Of a DNA stretch of 64,000 nt, positions 1-12,143 are shown one piece after another (positions within the stretch are counted from its first letter, which is position 1; every line of letters starts with the position of its first letter). The DNA comes from Monilinia fructicola (taxonomy: Eukaryota; Ascomycota; Leotiomycetes; Helotiales; Sclerotiniaceae). The notes under the pieces were generated by a model. That model was given only the letters and a program-made list of their open reading frames with translations. It did not search any database and was not told the origin of the DNA. The stretch lies in the NCBI GenBank assembly GCA_008692225.1, contig VICG01000004.1:2480501-2544500 (forward strand), read 5' to 3'. The position numbers and the translations under genes are program-made.

Positions 1-1471
1 TGAAGAATTTGAAACATTAACTAACAATTTAGAGATCAGCAGGAGAAAAGACCTTTGGGGTCGCCGACTAAGTTTGTGCTTTAGGTAATTAGTTGATGGT
101 TGTTTTGTGGCGATGTTATGGTGTATCTTTTCAGTTTAAACATTTAACTCGAAGGGAGGAAGGCTTCAAACAGTTTAACAAATATTAGCTGACCATGAGA
201 AAATAACCTTACTGACAACAAGTAATGATAATTATGCATGTTTATATACACAGCCATTGTCGAAAAAATTTCGAAATCTAACCTAGCCCTGAATTTGAAT
301 ATTCCCTACGGGGTGCATAAGGCACTCTTCGATATCATTTAATGTAATGTGATGTGACGTGACGTGATAAAACTCGAACATAATTTATCCTCGTCATCAC
401 ACTCAACTAGCTCCACACAACAGGTAATTACAGATAAGACCAATTACCCATCAGCCATAGCACTCGAGTACAACCTTCACGACAGGCATCGCCCGAACTC
501 CCCATTTAGACAAGATAGATGTAACCGGGGATGAGCATGGACACAGAACAATCCTACCAGTAACGCTGTGTACCGCGTAAACAAGTAGACGAATCCCCAG
601 TCCCAGTCCCCATCGACATCACCATCACCAACCACTACCCTCATCACAAAACAGACACGAAAAGCGAGAGGCGAGGAGGCGGCGAATGTCAGAATGTCAG
701 AATGTCAGAATGTCAGAATGTCAAAATGTTGCAAAGTGGAGAATATAAGATGGTTTCGTGATATTTACAGTACAGTACAGTACAATACAATACAATATGC
801 ATATAGTTGATGCCGCTGCTGATGCGGCGCGGTACTGTGCGATTGATTAAATGACGAGGGAGGGGAAGGTTAACCTGCCTTACGTGAGCTGTGATACCAT
901 GTACTCTGGTGGGGAAATATAAGCGCCGGAATGGAATGGAATGGTGATGCGGGGGGCGGGTGTGAGGCGGGTGTGAGGCGCGGGATTTGGGGCAGGGGGT
1001 TCTGTGTAAGGGGGTGAGGATGTGCTGGTGCTTGGTGTGCACTGTTTGTAGCGTGCGGGGATTGGGTTACCGCTGTGATGGGGATGCGGCACGGCGTGGG
1101 TGATGGGTTATCCAGAGGCTCCGGCTGAGAATGACGGGGGGATGAATCTAGATCTATTCCGAAAGCGGAGAGACATCCTCATTTTTGCACAAACGAAGCA
1201 TTGGACGGTGCGACAATCTCATCTCAGACTATGTGGGTTCGTGCCATCGACCTGGGTCTTGTCGTATGAGGATCTCCTTCTTGCGTTGCGATCAGCGGGT
1301 AGAGCATACAAGCACGTTAACAAAGCCCAAATTCAAAATTGGATTTATGCTTATATATATGCAAGCGTTATATACAACCAACACGCTTGTTATGCTGTGC
1401 TACGTGATCTTCACAGCCGGGAAAAAACGGTGTAGCTTAGATTTGCAGCTGACAAACGAGCAAACGAGTAC
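1..1471. other. Intergenic region left of RNase T2; no supported gene
   Basis: I see no convincing coding region. Short open frames on both strands lack recognisable domains, and several run through simple repeats. The stretch holds an eight-base tandem (GAATGTCA, about five copies, 683-722) and a pentanucleotide tandem (TACAG then TACAA, 767-797). A G-rich segment lies around 945-1095. Confidence 0.6.
683..797. repeat. Two short tandem arrays (8-mer GAATGTCA and 5-mer TACAG/TACAA)
   Basis: About five direct copies of an eight-base unit occupy 683-722. About six copies of a five-base unit occupy 767-797; its last copies have G changed to A (TACAG to TACAA). Such arrays typically arise by replication slippage. 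Confidence 0.85.
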
Positions 1472-3008
1472 TTAAGATGAGCTCCAGGCAAACTTGACAG
1501 AAACACTTTTACTGGTGGTGTAGATAGTTTCTTGGGTGCTTCCGGATGGAACAGCGGCCGCGTAGAAGGTTGAGGAGCCGCCGTATGTAAGATAGCCGCC
1601 GGAAGACTAGATTTGTGTTAGTGAGGTTAGATTAAATGTTGGGGGTGGGAGGGGAGATAGGGGCATAGAAGGCTTACCCCAAAGACGGTAGAGACGCCGG
1701 AGCCGCAGCTAAATGTGGAACTCGAGATACCACATGTTCCCTTTGAGGTTGAGAGAGTGAATCCGGAGCCTGGGTATAGGAGTTAGTGGTTGGTCTTCAA
1801 TAAGCGGTATGTGCAGGGGATCAGGTGGAGCACGGATTCAAGACTCTAATTTTCACGTCGAGAACTGGACTTCGGACTATGTATGTAGCAAGACTCTTAG
1901 GGGGGGAAGGAGAGTATTGGAAAATGTCTTACCGGATGCAGTCGCAGTATATTTAGCACATGTGCCGGTAGTATACCATGTGCCCGCACTAATCAAACAT
2001 CCATTATTGGTGCTTCCTACATACGCCTCCAAGTAGCCGGACCCAGAAAATGAGCCAGTTCCAGTAGGTGTTGCCCCGGTGGTGGTGGTGGTTGGGGTGG
2101 TGGAAGAGCCGGATTTGGGAAGGTATTTGATACCAGTTGAAGGGCAAGATCCGCTTTGACCTACAGGTGTAATTGGAACGAAGGTTCCGGTTGCGACGGA
2201 GCCCTTGACTTCGAAGGAGTACCATATCTGATTCAAAGTGGAAGAGGTACATCCGATGGTAGCGGTGTAGCCGAAGCCAGCCTTGATAGCGGCTTGGATT
2301 TGAGCGGAGGTGTAGGTCTTTGTGCTGGAGGGGACGATGCCTGCATTGGCTAACCACTGGGATAACGTTAGTTATTTGATCGTTCTCTTTATGTGGCGAA
2401 AGATTGTTACGTACTGTATAGGTAGGAAGGATCTTGAAAAGATCAACAGCAGCATTGAAGAAATCTACGACTTCTGCGCCAGTGGTGTAGCTGGAATAAC
2501 AAGAAGGCTCGAGGGTACTGATACAAGTTCCGTGTTTGTTCCACTCGTGTTCCCAGAATACCTCATTGGTTGAATCATCGCTGACCCAGTAGGTGTTCAT
2601 GTATGAGAGCAAAGATGTTTGCCCAGCCGCAGTAAGAATGTTCGTTATGCTTGGGTATTCACGGCTGCTATCACAGTTTGAATCATAGGTACCATCGCAG
2701 TGATCCGGCCATAAGCCGTGGATGGTCCAAGAGTTTGGAGGACCTTGCGTGGTATGATGAGTTTCTGCTTTCTACATCGTATTCTGGGGAGTAGGGAGAG
2801 GAATACCTGTGGCAGGGCTTGCATCCCAAAATTGAGTCTGGACTAGTTGACCACCGGGTGTGTTGAAGCAGCAGGTATTTGTAGAAGAACCACTACAGCT
2901 CAACACTGGACTCGAACATGTCAATGGAGTCGCAGCTAGGCCGGCTGCACGTGCAACTGGTGCTAAGAGCACAAAGGGCAATAAAACTTTGGAGATTGGG
3001 GAAGTCAT
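1472..3008 (-). CDS. Secreted ribonuclease T2 with C-terminal extension
   Basis: An acid endoribonuclease of the RNase T2 family that cleaves single-stranded RNA via a 2',3'-cyclic phosphate; in fungi it is secreted or vacuolar. Exons read on the minus strand are 3008-2807, 2743-2415, 2356-1933, 1769-1678 and 1606-1472. They total 1182 nt (393 aa) with every phase consistent. The N-terminus is a signal peptide (hydrophobic LLPFVLLAP core). Both catalytic signatures are present: CAS I as WTIHGLWPDHC and CAS II as FWEHEWNKHGTC. A Thr/Ser/Pro linker then leads to a C-terminal domain of about 120 residues, Gly/Ser/Tyr-rich with cysteines, as in long fungal RNase T2 (Rny1-like) proteins. The first intron needs an AAG acceptor (63 nt) to give the expected PATGPPNSW join; the CAG alternative makes a 42-nt intron and adds residues. 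An in-frame upstream ATG at 3032 exists, but 3008 gives the better signal peptide. No frame breaks. Confidence 0.93.
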
Positions 3009-3604
3009 TGTTGCACCCGATTTCAGTACCAAGGAAAAGCGAGGAAGAGTGAGGGAAAAGGAGGAAAATATATGCTTCTATTTCATTCAAAGAGGATTCA
3101 TTTCTGCCATCGTGACGGTAGATATAGCATTTTGCCTGCACTTGACATGATAAGCACTCTTCCCCAAAACGTGCCACACTCCATTGGCGTTGGATGGTGA
3201 TGGATACATTTTCTTAGAGAAGAAGGTGTAAATGATTAACGGGTTTCCAGAAAGAGGCAATGTTCCATTGCCATAGGTCAATTGTGATATCGAACTACGA
3301 TATTTTTCAAGGTTCCTAATTATAAGTTGGCTAGAATTGAAGCTTAATGGTACAACTATACCGATCCCCATTTATATGCTTATCCCCTGATCGGCAATTC
3401 AAATGAATGGATATGATTCCTCCAAACGATCAATGAAGAAAGTCAATTAAGTTAATTGATGGTCAGGTACATTACGTTTTTCTTTTGCCGTCCGGCGGTT
3501 ATCATTTATCCATCGTACTCCGTACGGGGCAGAGTAGAATGATTACTGTATCACTTCATATCTCTTTAAGGTTGTTGAGGAGAAAAGATGTTGTGCAGGA
3601 TGGA

Positions 3605-3655
3605 GACGGCTGGATGGGTGGATGGATGGATGGATGGATGGATGGATAGATAGAA
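3605..3655. repeat. (GGAT)n microsatellite
   Basis: An array of about ten GGAT units with a few variants (GGGT, AGAT at the ends), seen directly in the sequence. Confidence 0.9.
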
Positions 3656-4136
3656 TGGCGGTATACTCCAGATTCTGTCTGTATGTTCAATCGAAGATAG
3701 ACTAGCCAAAGGATAAGAGAGGATAAAAAGGAATTCCTATCTTTTCTTGTGAGGATTCTCATGGTTGTCATTGGCGTACAATATACACCACTACTTACTC
3801 TAGATGTTTCTTTTGTGATTTTTCGGAAGGTGGTGAGAGATGTGGGATATCCTTTTACTAGGATTTATGCGATTTCATGTACGACCTTCTAAAATGAGAA
3901 TACCAAGCCTTTTCTTACTTTTCGCTTCTCGCCGTCATCCATCAACTAGAACTACTTACTGTGTGTGGAGTCTGGACACTGGATAGGTTCAAGGTTGGTA
4001 GAAGATAGTAAGTAGTAGGCAGTAGGTGCTAGGTGGTAGATAGCTATAGATTAGTAGTATTCTGTAGATAGGAGGTAGTAGGCCAATAAGTAGTAACTAG
4101 CAACTAGTAACTAATACCGGTAGTATTAGTTCTACC

Positions 4137-4258
4137 ATCTATCTATCTATCTATCTATCTATCTACCTATCTACCTATCCATCCATCCATCCATCTACTT
4201 ATCCATCCATCTACTTATCCATCCATCCATCTACTTATCCATCCATCTACTTATCCAT
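4137..4258. repeat. Compound (ATCT)n/(ATCC)n microsatellite with higher-order unit
   Basis: About 120 bp made entirely of ATCT, ACCT and ATCC tetranucleotides. The right half repeats a longer block (CATCTACTTATCCATC, with length variants) four times, so a slippage-derived array has been re-duplicated as a larger unit. Confidence 0.9.
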
Positions 4259-6920
4259 GATCCATTCCTATTGCTTCTGCCACAATATCTCATGTGACGA
4301 GCGACATGTGACATGCGACATGTGATCAAATTGACTAGCTTGCAGTAGATCGATCCGCCTCATGGATACAGAAAAATTGGATTGTGGAGTCAACAATGGA
4401 CAACACAACAAATTTATTAAAGTCTTGAATGTAAAGTTCTGTACTCCGTATTATTGTATCAATTACATACGGATAACTTCCTCCATCAAATGACAACCCC
4501 ACGATATCATCATTATCGTTATCACTGGCGGCCACAGCCATCATATAACGTTGTCTTGGGTTACCTGTCGTGGAGCTTTGCTTTATAATCAAGTCAATGT
4601 TGGTTGATGAATCAGGATACAGCACTTCAGAAAGTCGTGAGATTCATTCAAAATAAAGAACTCAGATGTGAGTGTGGGCCCGATGCGTCTTCATGCATCC
4701 TTTCATTTCGCTCATCCAAACACTTGGGGCATTTGCAAGCTCTTGGGGTCGAAGATATAACTTCCTCAACAGTCCAAAGACGGGATGGACAATTGGTACC
4801 GTCATGGTGTTCTGATTATAGTTTCGTGAAATGGTAAAGGTTGGATCGTTGGGATTAGTGCAGGATTGTCATGAGTTTGCCATCCTGATAACATGTTGAA
4901 AACATGTTAATCAATGACCTCCAGATTCACAACCTCATCCATGCGAATGTGTGTCGATGCTTATGCTCATGTGTCTCTTCGGCATCCGGACCAACCAGAT
5001 GTTTTTACCACGTCGGCATCGACCGCGCCAGCATTGGGTCTCATCAATATCTGACCTGATACAATACTCCGTACAACGCGTCCGATAGTTCTCCGGCAAA
5101 TCCAAATCAAAAGAGGGGTACCAAGAACGTTTTATCCACAGCCAGACTCACAAGAAATCTCCAGACATTAATTGCGTCGTTCACAGTCATGCCGAAGCTG
5201 TAATACCGCACAAATGAATGGGGCTCTGATGCGTTCGAAATTTCACTTGGCTAGGTCTTTTTGTTTGATACTCTAATGGGAATCATACATGGACATGTAT
5301 ATAATGATTATGTGGGTTAATATGTGCCAATTTTTGATATCGCGGAGCTTTAGAACCCGAATGATCAACAAGACTTCTTGGTCGACTCTGAAAGTTTGGC
5401 GCAGCGCTGGCCGAGACATTTTCAAAGTCGGAATCGACTACTCAAGATTACAGCGGTTTCCTATTGGTCAACCATTATTTCACAACCCCAGGCTCCAGCA
5501 GTAGGCAAGCTATATACCGTGCCGTTTATACCCAAGTCAACGCGGGCCTACAAGCAAATGGTCTTATCCGAGGAGTGCCGAGGCAAGAATTACGGAGCGG
5601 TGCCTTCTAAGATTTATGAATGCCGAACAAGTTTCTGAATCAGAGAAGATGAACGACGACTCAGCTGGAAGACCTTAGCAATTATGGGTATGAGAAGTGG
5701 GGGTATGCCTTTTGTATCAGAATGAAGCATCAAAGATAGACCTCTCAGAAGAGGTATAAAATGGGAGACTAGGCTCTCCATGTTTCTACCTCATGGACTT
5801 ATCATTCGACGATGTGCTATGGTTCGTTTTGAGAAGTGGATGTTCGATTCATGCATCAGTATTCGCGCTATACTTAGTTTGACATAGCTTTCCAATTTCA
5901 AAGTCATGTAAAGGAATTTGGCATCGAGTTTCCAAGCATGAAAACCGGCTGCGAGACTGTGTCCAAACAGTGTGGCGTTGACTAAGTAAAGATTACAAAC
6001 ACAAGGTCTTTCATCTCATGTTAAAAATTGCCATTTTCTTGCCGAGCCTCCGCAGAGGATAGTTCCTATCACTATTTTAATCTACCTATGCTGGATTTGG
6101 CCATATATCGAGTCTACCCGACGCTGATTCGTGGTTGTGAGAATACGTTTGCGGCGTTTTGGATATTGTCAGCCAAGACTTGCGATGAAAAACGTCAAGA
6201 GTGCAGGGGGCTTGCCGAACTTGTCTTTTGATAAAACCTTATCTGTTTATAGTGTGCTAGATTAGTCAATCTCGAATTCTATAAAGATGTAAATAGATTT
6301 TGGAGGTCCTGGAGTTGCGCTGTGACCTTTGAAAGATCCTCATACAAAGTTAGAAGCTGCCAAGAATTGGAAGTATCGAGAAGCTATGGCCAAAATAGGA
6401 TAGCTAGACTTTCCAGTGAGATTTCGAAACGCCGATGTGACTTTGACATCCCTGCCAAGATAATTGCCTCCTTGCATTAACTCTGTGCTGAGCTTCTCGA
6501 GAGCTTGATACCATTTACGTGCATCACGTTATCAGTGTCACTTGGCGTTTGACGTGACGTTGGGATTTCATCGACGCTCAAAAATGCTTGCAATCTTGAC
6601 CTATGAGATTTCAGGATCTTGCGGTGGAAATTTTCCTTTTATTGGCCGGAGCTTAGATGTTGGGCGAGGCGTGAGGTTGTCCAGACCTATATTGCACGGC
6701 CCCTTGGGGATTATTGGCAAAGAGTTCTTGATATAAGAAGTCTTGTCCTCATGCACCCAAGAGTTTTAATTCTCAGCTGTGCTCCATTGATTCTCTTCGA
6801 TCATCATTTTACAATTACAAGCTTGACGCTTCAAGATCTACGTTCAATTAATTAATTAATTAATTCTAACCAATTCCTTCCGCAGCCTACCTTTTAACGC
6901 AAACGCCACCCACTTTCAAA

Positions 6921-7807
6921 ATGTTAAGCAACTATCTTGTCATGGCCATTCTCGCCACTAGCATCTCGGCACTCCCTTTGAACATCAACCTTGGAGCGTA
7001 CTCACCTGCCTTGGTAGTCGGTGATGGTGAAATATCATTCGGAGGAAAGGCAGATGTATCAAATCTTATGAACGCACTTGAAGGAGCAGCTGTTACTGGT
7101 GCTGCAACGAATGGTGGCACAACACAAGCCCAAACAGCAAAACCAGCACCCGCACCCGCACCCGCAGCCCCAGCGCCTGCTGCTCCCGCTGCCCAAGAAG
7201 CGGCCAAAGAAGAAAAGACCGAAGCCGCCCAAGTAACAGCACTCCAAGGAATGGGGAAGGAGATCGCACCTCGAATCGTCCGGCTTGAACGAGCGGATGT
7301 TGAGAAAGCCGCGAAACGTGATATTCAAACTTTGAATGCGGCCCTTAACTACGCTGCCAATGCCATCAAGACTAGCCCAGAAGTCCAACTCGGAACAGGA
7401 GAAAAGGGTGCCGGTGTTGGTATTCTCGTCAAACCCGGAAGCGGCGCCGGTACTGCTGCTGCCGCTGGCACTGCTGGCAAGGTTGTGATGGGCAAGCGTG
7501 AGAATGGTGCTGCTGATTCCAAGACAAAGACTACTGTCACTACTATGTTCATTCGTGGTGGACCAGCTGGTTAGTTACCCCCCATTCAGCCCTCATAGAT
7601 TATAAGAGTTTATCCTAACATATCATCACGACAGTCGGGGAAACCAATAAAATCTCTACCCTCCGCAACGTTGAGAACATTAACAACTCGGCGGTCTCCA
7701 AGCGCGAGCCAAGCCAAGCTATTGATGGTGTTAATCTCAACATGGCTGACGGACAAGTTGCCGAGCTTACCTTTGTGGAGACAAGAAGTGCGGATGATGA
7801 GGAATAA
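6921..7807 (+). CDS. Orphan secreted Ala/Pro/Gly-rich protein with three Lys-Arg sites
   Basis: I do not recognise a family. Two exons (6921-7569 and 7635-7807; 65-nt GT-AG intron) give 273 aa. Residues 1-18 form a signal peptide (hydrophobic core, ALP at the likely cleavage). Residues 74-90 are a Pro-Ala tract, followed by an acidic/Lys patch. Lys-Arg pairs at about 132-133, 192-193 and 239-240 match the Kex2 dibasic consensus and would divide the mature chain into four pieces. The C-terminus is acidic (ends ADDEE). No cysteines are visible, so it is not a hydrophobin or a typical Cys-rich effector. Start choice: the first ATG after a pyrimidine-rich/ATTA leader, immediately giving the signal peptide. 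Possible roles are a Kex2-processed secreted peptide precursor or a cell-wall protein; both are inference. Confidence 0.75.
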
Positions 7808-9058
7808 AACATCCCGTCTCGCACTGTGCGTGAGAGGGATACGAAGATGGATGGATGGGCGGGAAATATGTAATTTACAAGTGCCAGAAAGACTATGAGA
7901 TCATGTGCTGAATACTTTGGTTTCTCACGGCATGGAAGCAATTGGTGTGTTTTATCTTCTTATCAAACAACTTTTTGGGATATTTATCACGGCGTTTTGA
8001 TGGCTCGGGTTGCCCGACTCTCTCCATGACAGAGATGAACAAGATACTTATTATTGTTGGGGGAATATTTTAATTCTGGCGAGAAGAAAAAAGCGATTTC
8101 TATTTAGGAGATTCGAATTACTATGATCTCCATCGTCACACCTTTCACCTGTCTTTCATGTTTTCCATACTGGTCTTCCCCGTGAATTTTATTCCTGTGA
8201 TCATCAAAAGCTTCAGTCCTTGCCCTGCCTTGCCTTGCCTTGCCTTTCCTCTCCTTCAAAGAACAAGAAACCCTCGCCAGCATCCCCATCTTCAAAGTTA
8301 AAACGCAAACCCCAGACCCCAAACCCCAAGCTTCGAACCTCAAACCCAGGGTCCAAGAGCCTTGCGGCGCCCGGGCTTCCACGAGCCTTTCCCTTGGGCT
8401 CCCGCCCGAGCCGCTATCTGGGCATCCGTCTGTGCACTTAAGCTTTGGAGCCTAGCTTCTCCTTGGGACACATAAGGTTGTGAACTTTAATTGTTGCCAA
8501 GAGCAATTAGTGGTCGTGGTGAAACGTTGGGGTTTTCTTGGCTGGGACGCTGTGGGTATGTGGCTTGGATGGGGTTTGGAGGGCGTTGTGTGGTGGTGGG
8601 GAGGGGGGAGGGCATGGGTGGAGGATATTCAGGTGGAGGTCTGGAAGGGGATCTGTGGATGGGGGGAGGACGGTGGAGTGGTTATTTGTGAGACTTGGGG
8701 GTTGATGGATCGGTGGGGAAAATATGGTGTTGGGCTTGTTTTGGCAAGGTACGTGAAGAATTGTGTGCGTTGCATCTGATGTTCATTTATTGGTTTGAGT
8801 ACAGTATCTTGAGGGCTTGAGGCATTCTCAGCTGAATGGCTTGGAGAATAATATTCAATATCCGCTTTGGATGAGGGCTTCTTGTTAGGGGATTATGCAG
8901 GATAGAAGTAATATCCAACCTAAATCCAAACAATGAAGAAGATGTCATCGAGCCCTAACAGGATATGTACTGGCCGGCTGTGTTTTGGAGGGCTACGTCT
9001 GGCGATGGACATTGAAACCCCCAGTTGTAGAATACAACAGAAAGACGACAGCGATACT
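7808..9058. other. Intergenic region between convergent genes
   Basis: It holds 3' flanks of the secreted-protein gene and of the alpha/beta hydrolase. A CCTTG pentanucleotide tandem lies at about 8219-8247. Next to it (8280-8410) is a C/A-rich stretch that gives spurious Pro/Ser-rich frames. Around 8560-8680 the sequence is G-rich and gives spurious Trp/Gly-rich frames. I see no gene. Confidence 0.6.
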
Positions 9059-10163
9059 CTAATGGTAGACTTCTCTGAACAACCACTCTGCGGCATCATC
9101 ATACATTTTCCTTCCAATCTTCATCATCTTCTCCTTCTTTACTTTGCCTCTCTGCTGAATACCCTCTATACTTTCGAATCCTACATTAAAGTTAATATTC
9201 GTATCTTCACTTTATCCTCGCAGTTAAGCAGATAGATATTGAAACAGAAACCATCAACGTACCATGCTCAACCCCCATAACCTTCTCCCATCTAACCCCA
9301 TCCTTCTCCCATACAATCTCCCCATCTACCCTCTCCTTCCCCGCCAGTCTCTCAGCCATAAACTCCGCATCATACCACAACATATCTAATTCACACGCCA
9401 CAATGCAGATCTTCTTTGGTAAGGTCTCTCGCTTCGCGTACGCCACGCTCAATCTCGGGTCGCACAAATCTGCCTCGGGCGGAATATACGCGTGATTAAA
9501 CACCGGGCCAACTTCCTCCAATCCATCTTTAGGCGCATAAGAAGGCCTCGCTGCAATCGAAACAGACTGTGGCGTCACGAAATTGCAAACGGGGTAGAAA
9601 GCACACACGCCATGGATCTTGCCTTGAAGAGAAGCAGCTTGTGGAGCAGAGAGAGAAAAACATCCACCAGCGCTAAAACCACCAATGGCAACCTTGTTGC
9701 GGTCAAAAGGAAGGGACTCATCGTCAAGTATGGCGGTTATGATATCGGTTAATTCGTTTACTGGATGTGGAAATTGAGATCCTGGGGCCTTTGAGTAATC
9801 GAGGGAAATAACGAGGAGTTTATGTTTCGATGAAAAATATGAGCAGAATCCGTCATCTACGGCAGGAGTACCGAGGACAAACCCTCCGCCGTGGATATTG
9901 AGGTAGAGGGGAAGTGGTGGGTCGCCGGATTTATAGGTGGGAGGGATCCAAATTCTGTGAGTGAGAGACGGGTGAATGCGGTAGGTTTTGGTGAAGGTTG
10001 GGAGGTGAGCTTTACCGCGGAAATAGGAAGATGTGATGATTGGAATGAAGATCTGGGTAATGGTTTTGAGGAGGTGTAGCCTGACAGTTAGAGTAACACG
10101 TTCCCATATTGACAGCGTGGGCCGATAGATTGGCCCTGGAGGCAACGGAGGTGGTGGAGCCAT
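9059..10163 (-). CDS. Alpha/beta hydrolase (HSL-type esterase/lipase, alpha/beta-hydrolase 3 fold)
   Basis: A predicted carboxylic-ester hydrolase of the hormone-sensitive-lipase group; the substrate cannot be read from the sequence. Two exons (10163-9263, 9180-9059; intron 9262-9181) give 340 aa. The oxyanion-hole motif HGGG is at residues 91-94 and the nucleophile elbow GFSAGG at 162-167 (Ser164). Asp260 in CELDM and His300 in VEHG complete a plausible Ser-Asp-His triad. The second exon is supported because it restores the family-typical end (HGF..., then YDDAAEWLF) and the splice junction falls inside the catalytic His motif. The start at 10163 is preferred over upstream in-frame ATGs because the chain before it looks non-coding; a hydrophobic segment at about 28-45 may be a membrane anchor or signal. 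Intact. Confidence 0.9.
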
Positions 10164-10781
10164 GGCTATACTAATGATTGAATTTGGATAAGCATTTGGA
10201 CTGATGTCATCCAGGACTTTACAGATAATCTTACTATTTAAGCTTTCTGTTATTTGAATTTCTGTCCCGAAGACGGGATGCCGAAGCTTGATGAAAATTG
10301 GCTGACGCTTACGGCAACGTGTTGTATGATGTCTGACTAAGCAACCCAAATCTACTGACACACCAATCTAACAAACGGTCAAAATGAAGAAATGTTTATT
10401 ATATTGTCATTAGAGAGTTGCAGATTCAGAATTTCAGATTTCTTAGTGACCTTAGCTTAAGGTTAAATGATGATCGAATCTGTGCACAGATTCACAGATG
10501 AAACAAGAGATTTCACACCTTTCCTCATTGGCTATAGATATTACTCCCTACTAATCTGATAAGATCCTGGGATTTTGGTATGATCGTAGTGGTAACAACT
10601 GATAACAAATTAATTCGTCATTAAACAACTCAAAAATGAGAAGATGAAAACAGAGCTCTGAAAGAGTAGTAGCTAAATCATAGCACTGGAAGATGACTTG
10701 TCAAATTAGGTGTTCGGCAGTAATAGCTGACGCCGGCGATCAATTCCAAGTACTTCAAACATTCAATCGCAAAATCAGAAA
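10164..10781. other. Short intergenic region between two minus-strand genes
   Basis: It contains the hydrolase 5' flank and the 3' flank of the T5orf172 gene. I see no gene or RNA. Confidence 0.55.
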
Positions 10782-12143
10782 TTACAGAGCTAACAAGACG
10801 ATTGCGAAGGCAAGAGTAAACCCGAAAGGGTATAGCAGATACGAAACAAATACGAAAAAACATCCCGTTGTCCAAAATTGCTTATCCTTTCTCATAATAT
10901 ATGGTTTCAACTTCGAAGTATAGATGGAAAGCTGTTCCAGCTGAAAAGCCCAGTACTCCCACATCCCGGGTCGTGTCCAATCATCCCAGTTTATATTCGA
11001 TGACTTCTTCGGTAACTCGTTGATTCTCCATTGCCAATAAGCTTTATGTCTTCCGGATGATGTGAACGGTTTCTCTCTTTCTAGCCAGGTACGCCAACGA
11101 TTGATTGCATGAGTCGCGGTTGATGCATCAATCTCCAACCATTCTATATGCCTTTTGTGTCCGCGCTGGCTGTTTTTGCAAATGCGGCATTCAAACCATT
11201 TGCGCTGGTTGTGGAATTCTTCGAAGATGATGGATTCAACCAAACCGTAATGATAGAAACCATCTTTACCACTGCTATTGGTCGATCTAGATGTAGTGTA
11301 AGATGTAGATTCACGGACTTCGAAAATTGGGATTCCACATTTTGACCATTCACGCATGCGAACTTCAGGAGCTCGGCTCGATTGACCAATTTTTATGTGA
11401 AAAGGAGCGTAGTCGGGAGACTCGAAGGCGTAGATGTATCCGGGAGCAAGGTCATAAAGAGGCTTGAGAGGCTTTTGGAGAAGCGACTGTATGGAGTGAT
11501 TTATTTCTCGAATACTTTTGTGAGAGGATCCGTAAGAGTTGAATTCTGGACGCTGGGGCTCTACCGCTGGAAGGATGGTATATTGAACGGGCGTTAAATT
11601 GACAGCCTGATGTACCTCCAAGTTCCTATTTCCATGAAAAAGGTTCTCTTCTGGCCAAGTCGGGAAAGCTCCAGGTATCTTCAATTCCACTTCATCTTGG
11701 CCATCAGAATGATTATCACGTCCATCGTTAGTTACATCGTCTTGCCTTGTGTCCTGGTCTCGATCTTCATAAAATTTGAATTGAAAATCTTTTGCTTGAG
11801 ATCTATACCTTGGTTTTCTTGGGGCTCTCGTAGATGAAGGAGGAAAGTTTTGAGACCTTATTCGCCATTGATTGCTTGACTCCCCGAAATCATCTGACGG
11901 AGTAGACAACGATGAACCATGTCTAAAAGATTTGATGGAAAAGATGCTATCTGTAGTTGATAACATGCTAGTGCTAGTGATCGAAGAAGAACAGGTAGTC
12001 GATGTACTGAATATTGGTCGGTCGGGTGTCACGTAAACACTGGGCCGTGGCTCTGATGGTGGCTTGAAGCGCGGGGCAGATGTGACAGAGGATATTTCAC
12101 TCTTTGGAATAATATTGACCTGCATGTACCCGGGGGTTGACAT
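10782..12143 (-). CDS. T5orf172 (GIY-YIG-like) domain protein with C-terminal membrane segment
   Basis: A single uninterrupted 453-aa frame. Residues 1 to about 215 are Ser/Thr/Pro-rich and charged, probably disordered. Residues about 230-350 carry the T5orf172/DUF1766 signature found in fungal 'meiotically up-regulated gene 113' proteins: GYIYAFESPD...FHIKIGQSS with a following Arg/Trp (VRMREW), then a CRICKNSQRGHKRHIEWLEI segment near the end of the domain. The domain is related to the GIY-YIG nuclease fold (family knowledge), but activity is undemonstrated for most fungal members. The last about 25 residues are strongly hydrophobic (FFVFVSYLLYPFGF...), a probable tail anchor, which is unexpected for a nuclear enzyme. 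The start is the ATG at 12143, with no better internal Met before the conserved part. Confidence 0.85.
   Translation of the reverse strand: MSTPGYMQVNIIPKSEISSVTSAPRFKPPSEPRPSVYVTPDRPIFSTSTTCSSSITSTSMLSTTDSIFSIKSFRHGSSLSTPSDDFGESSNQWRIRSQNFPPSSTRAPRKPRYRSQAKDFQFKFYEDRDQDTRQDDVTNDGRDNHSDGQDEVELKIPGAFPTWPEENLFHGNRNLEVHQAVNLTPVQYTILPAVEPQRPEFNSYGSSHKSIREINHSIQSLLQKPLKPLYDLAPGYIYAFESPDYAPFHIKIGQSSRAPEVRMREWSKCGIPIFEVRESTSYTTSRSTNSSGKDGFYHYGLVESIIFEEFHNQRKWFECRICKNSQRGHKRHIEWLEIDASTATHAINRWRTWLEREKPFTSSGRHKAYWQWRINELPKKSSNINWDDWTRPGMWEYWAFQLEQLSIYTSKLKPYIMRKDKQFWTTGCFFVFVSYLLYPFGFTLAFAIVLLAL

Larger units (their letters stand above)
3009..6920. other. 3.9-kb gene-free region between divergently transcribed RNase T2 and a secreted-protein gene
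   Basis: Many short open frames occur, none with a recognisable domain or a plausible chain of spliced exons. It contains GGAT and ATCT/ATCC microsatellites (3605-3655, 4137-4258), three exact TACTCCGTA motifs (3516, 4442, 5065) and an ATTA tandem at 6846-6868 just upstream of the next gene. It presumably includes both promoters. Confidence 0.6.

Noticed and set aside
713..1092. Pro/His-rich minus-strand frames
   Set aside because: They overlap GAATGTCA and TACAG tandem repeats and G-rich DNA; composition driven by repeats.
8480..8779. Trp/Gly-rich plus-strand frame
   Set aside because: G-rich low-complexity DNA giving TGG/GGG codons; no homology and no gene structure.
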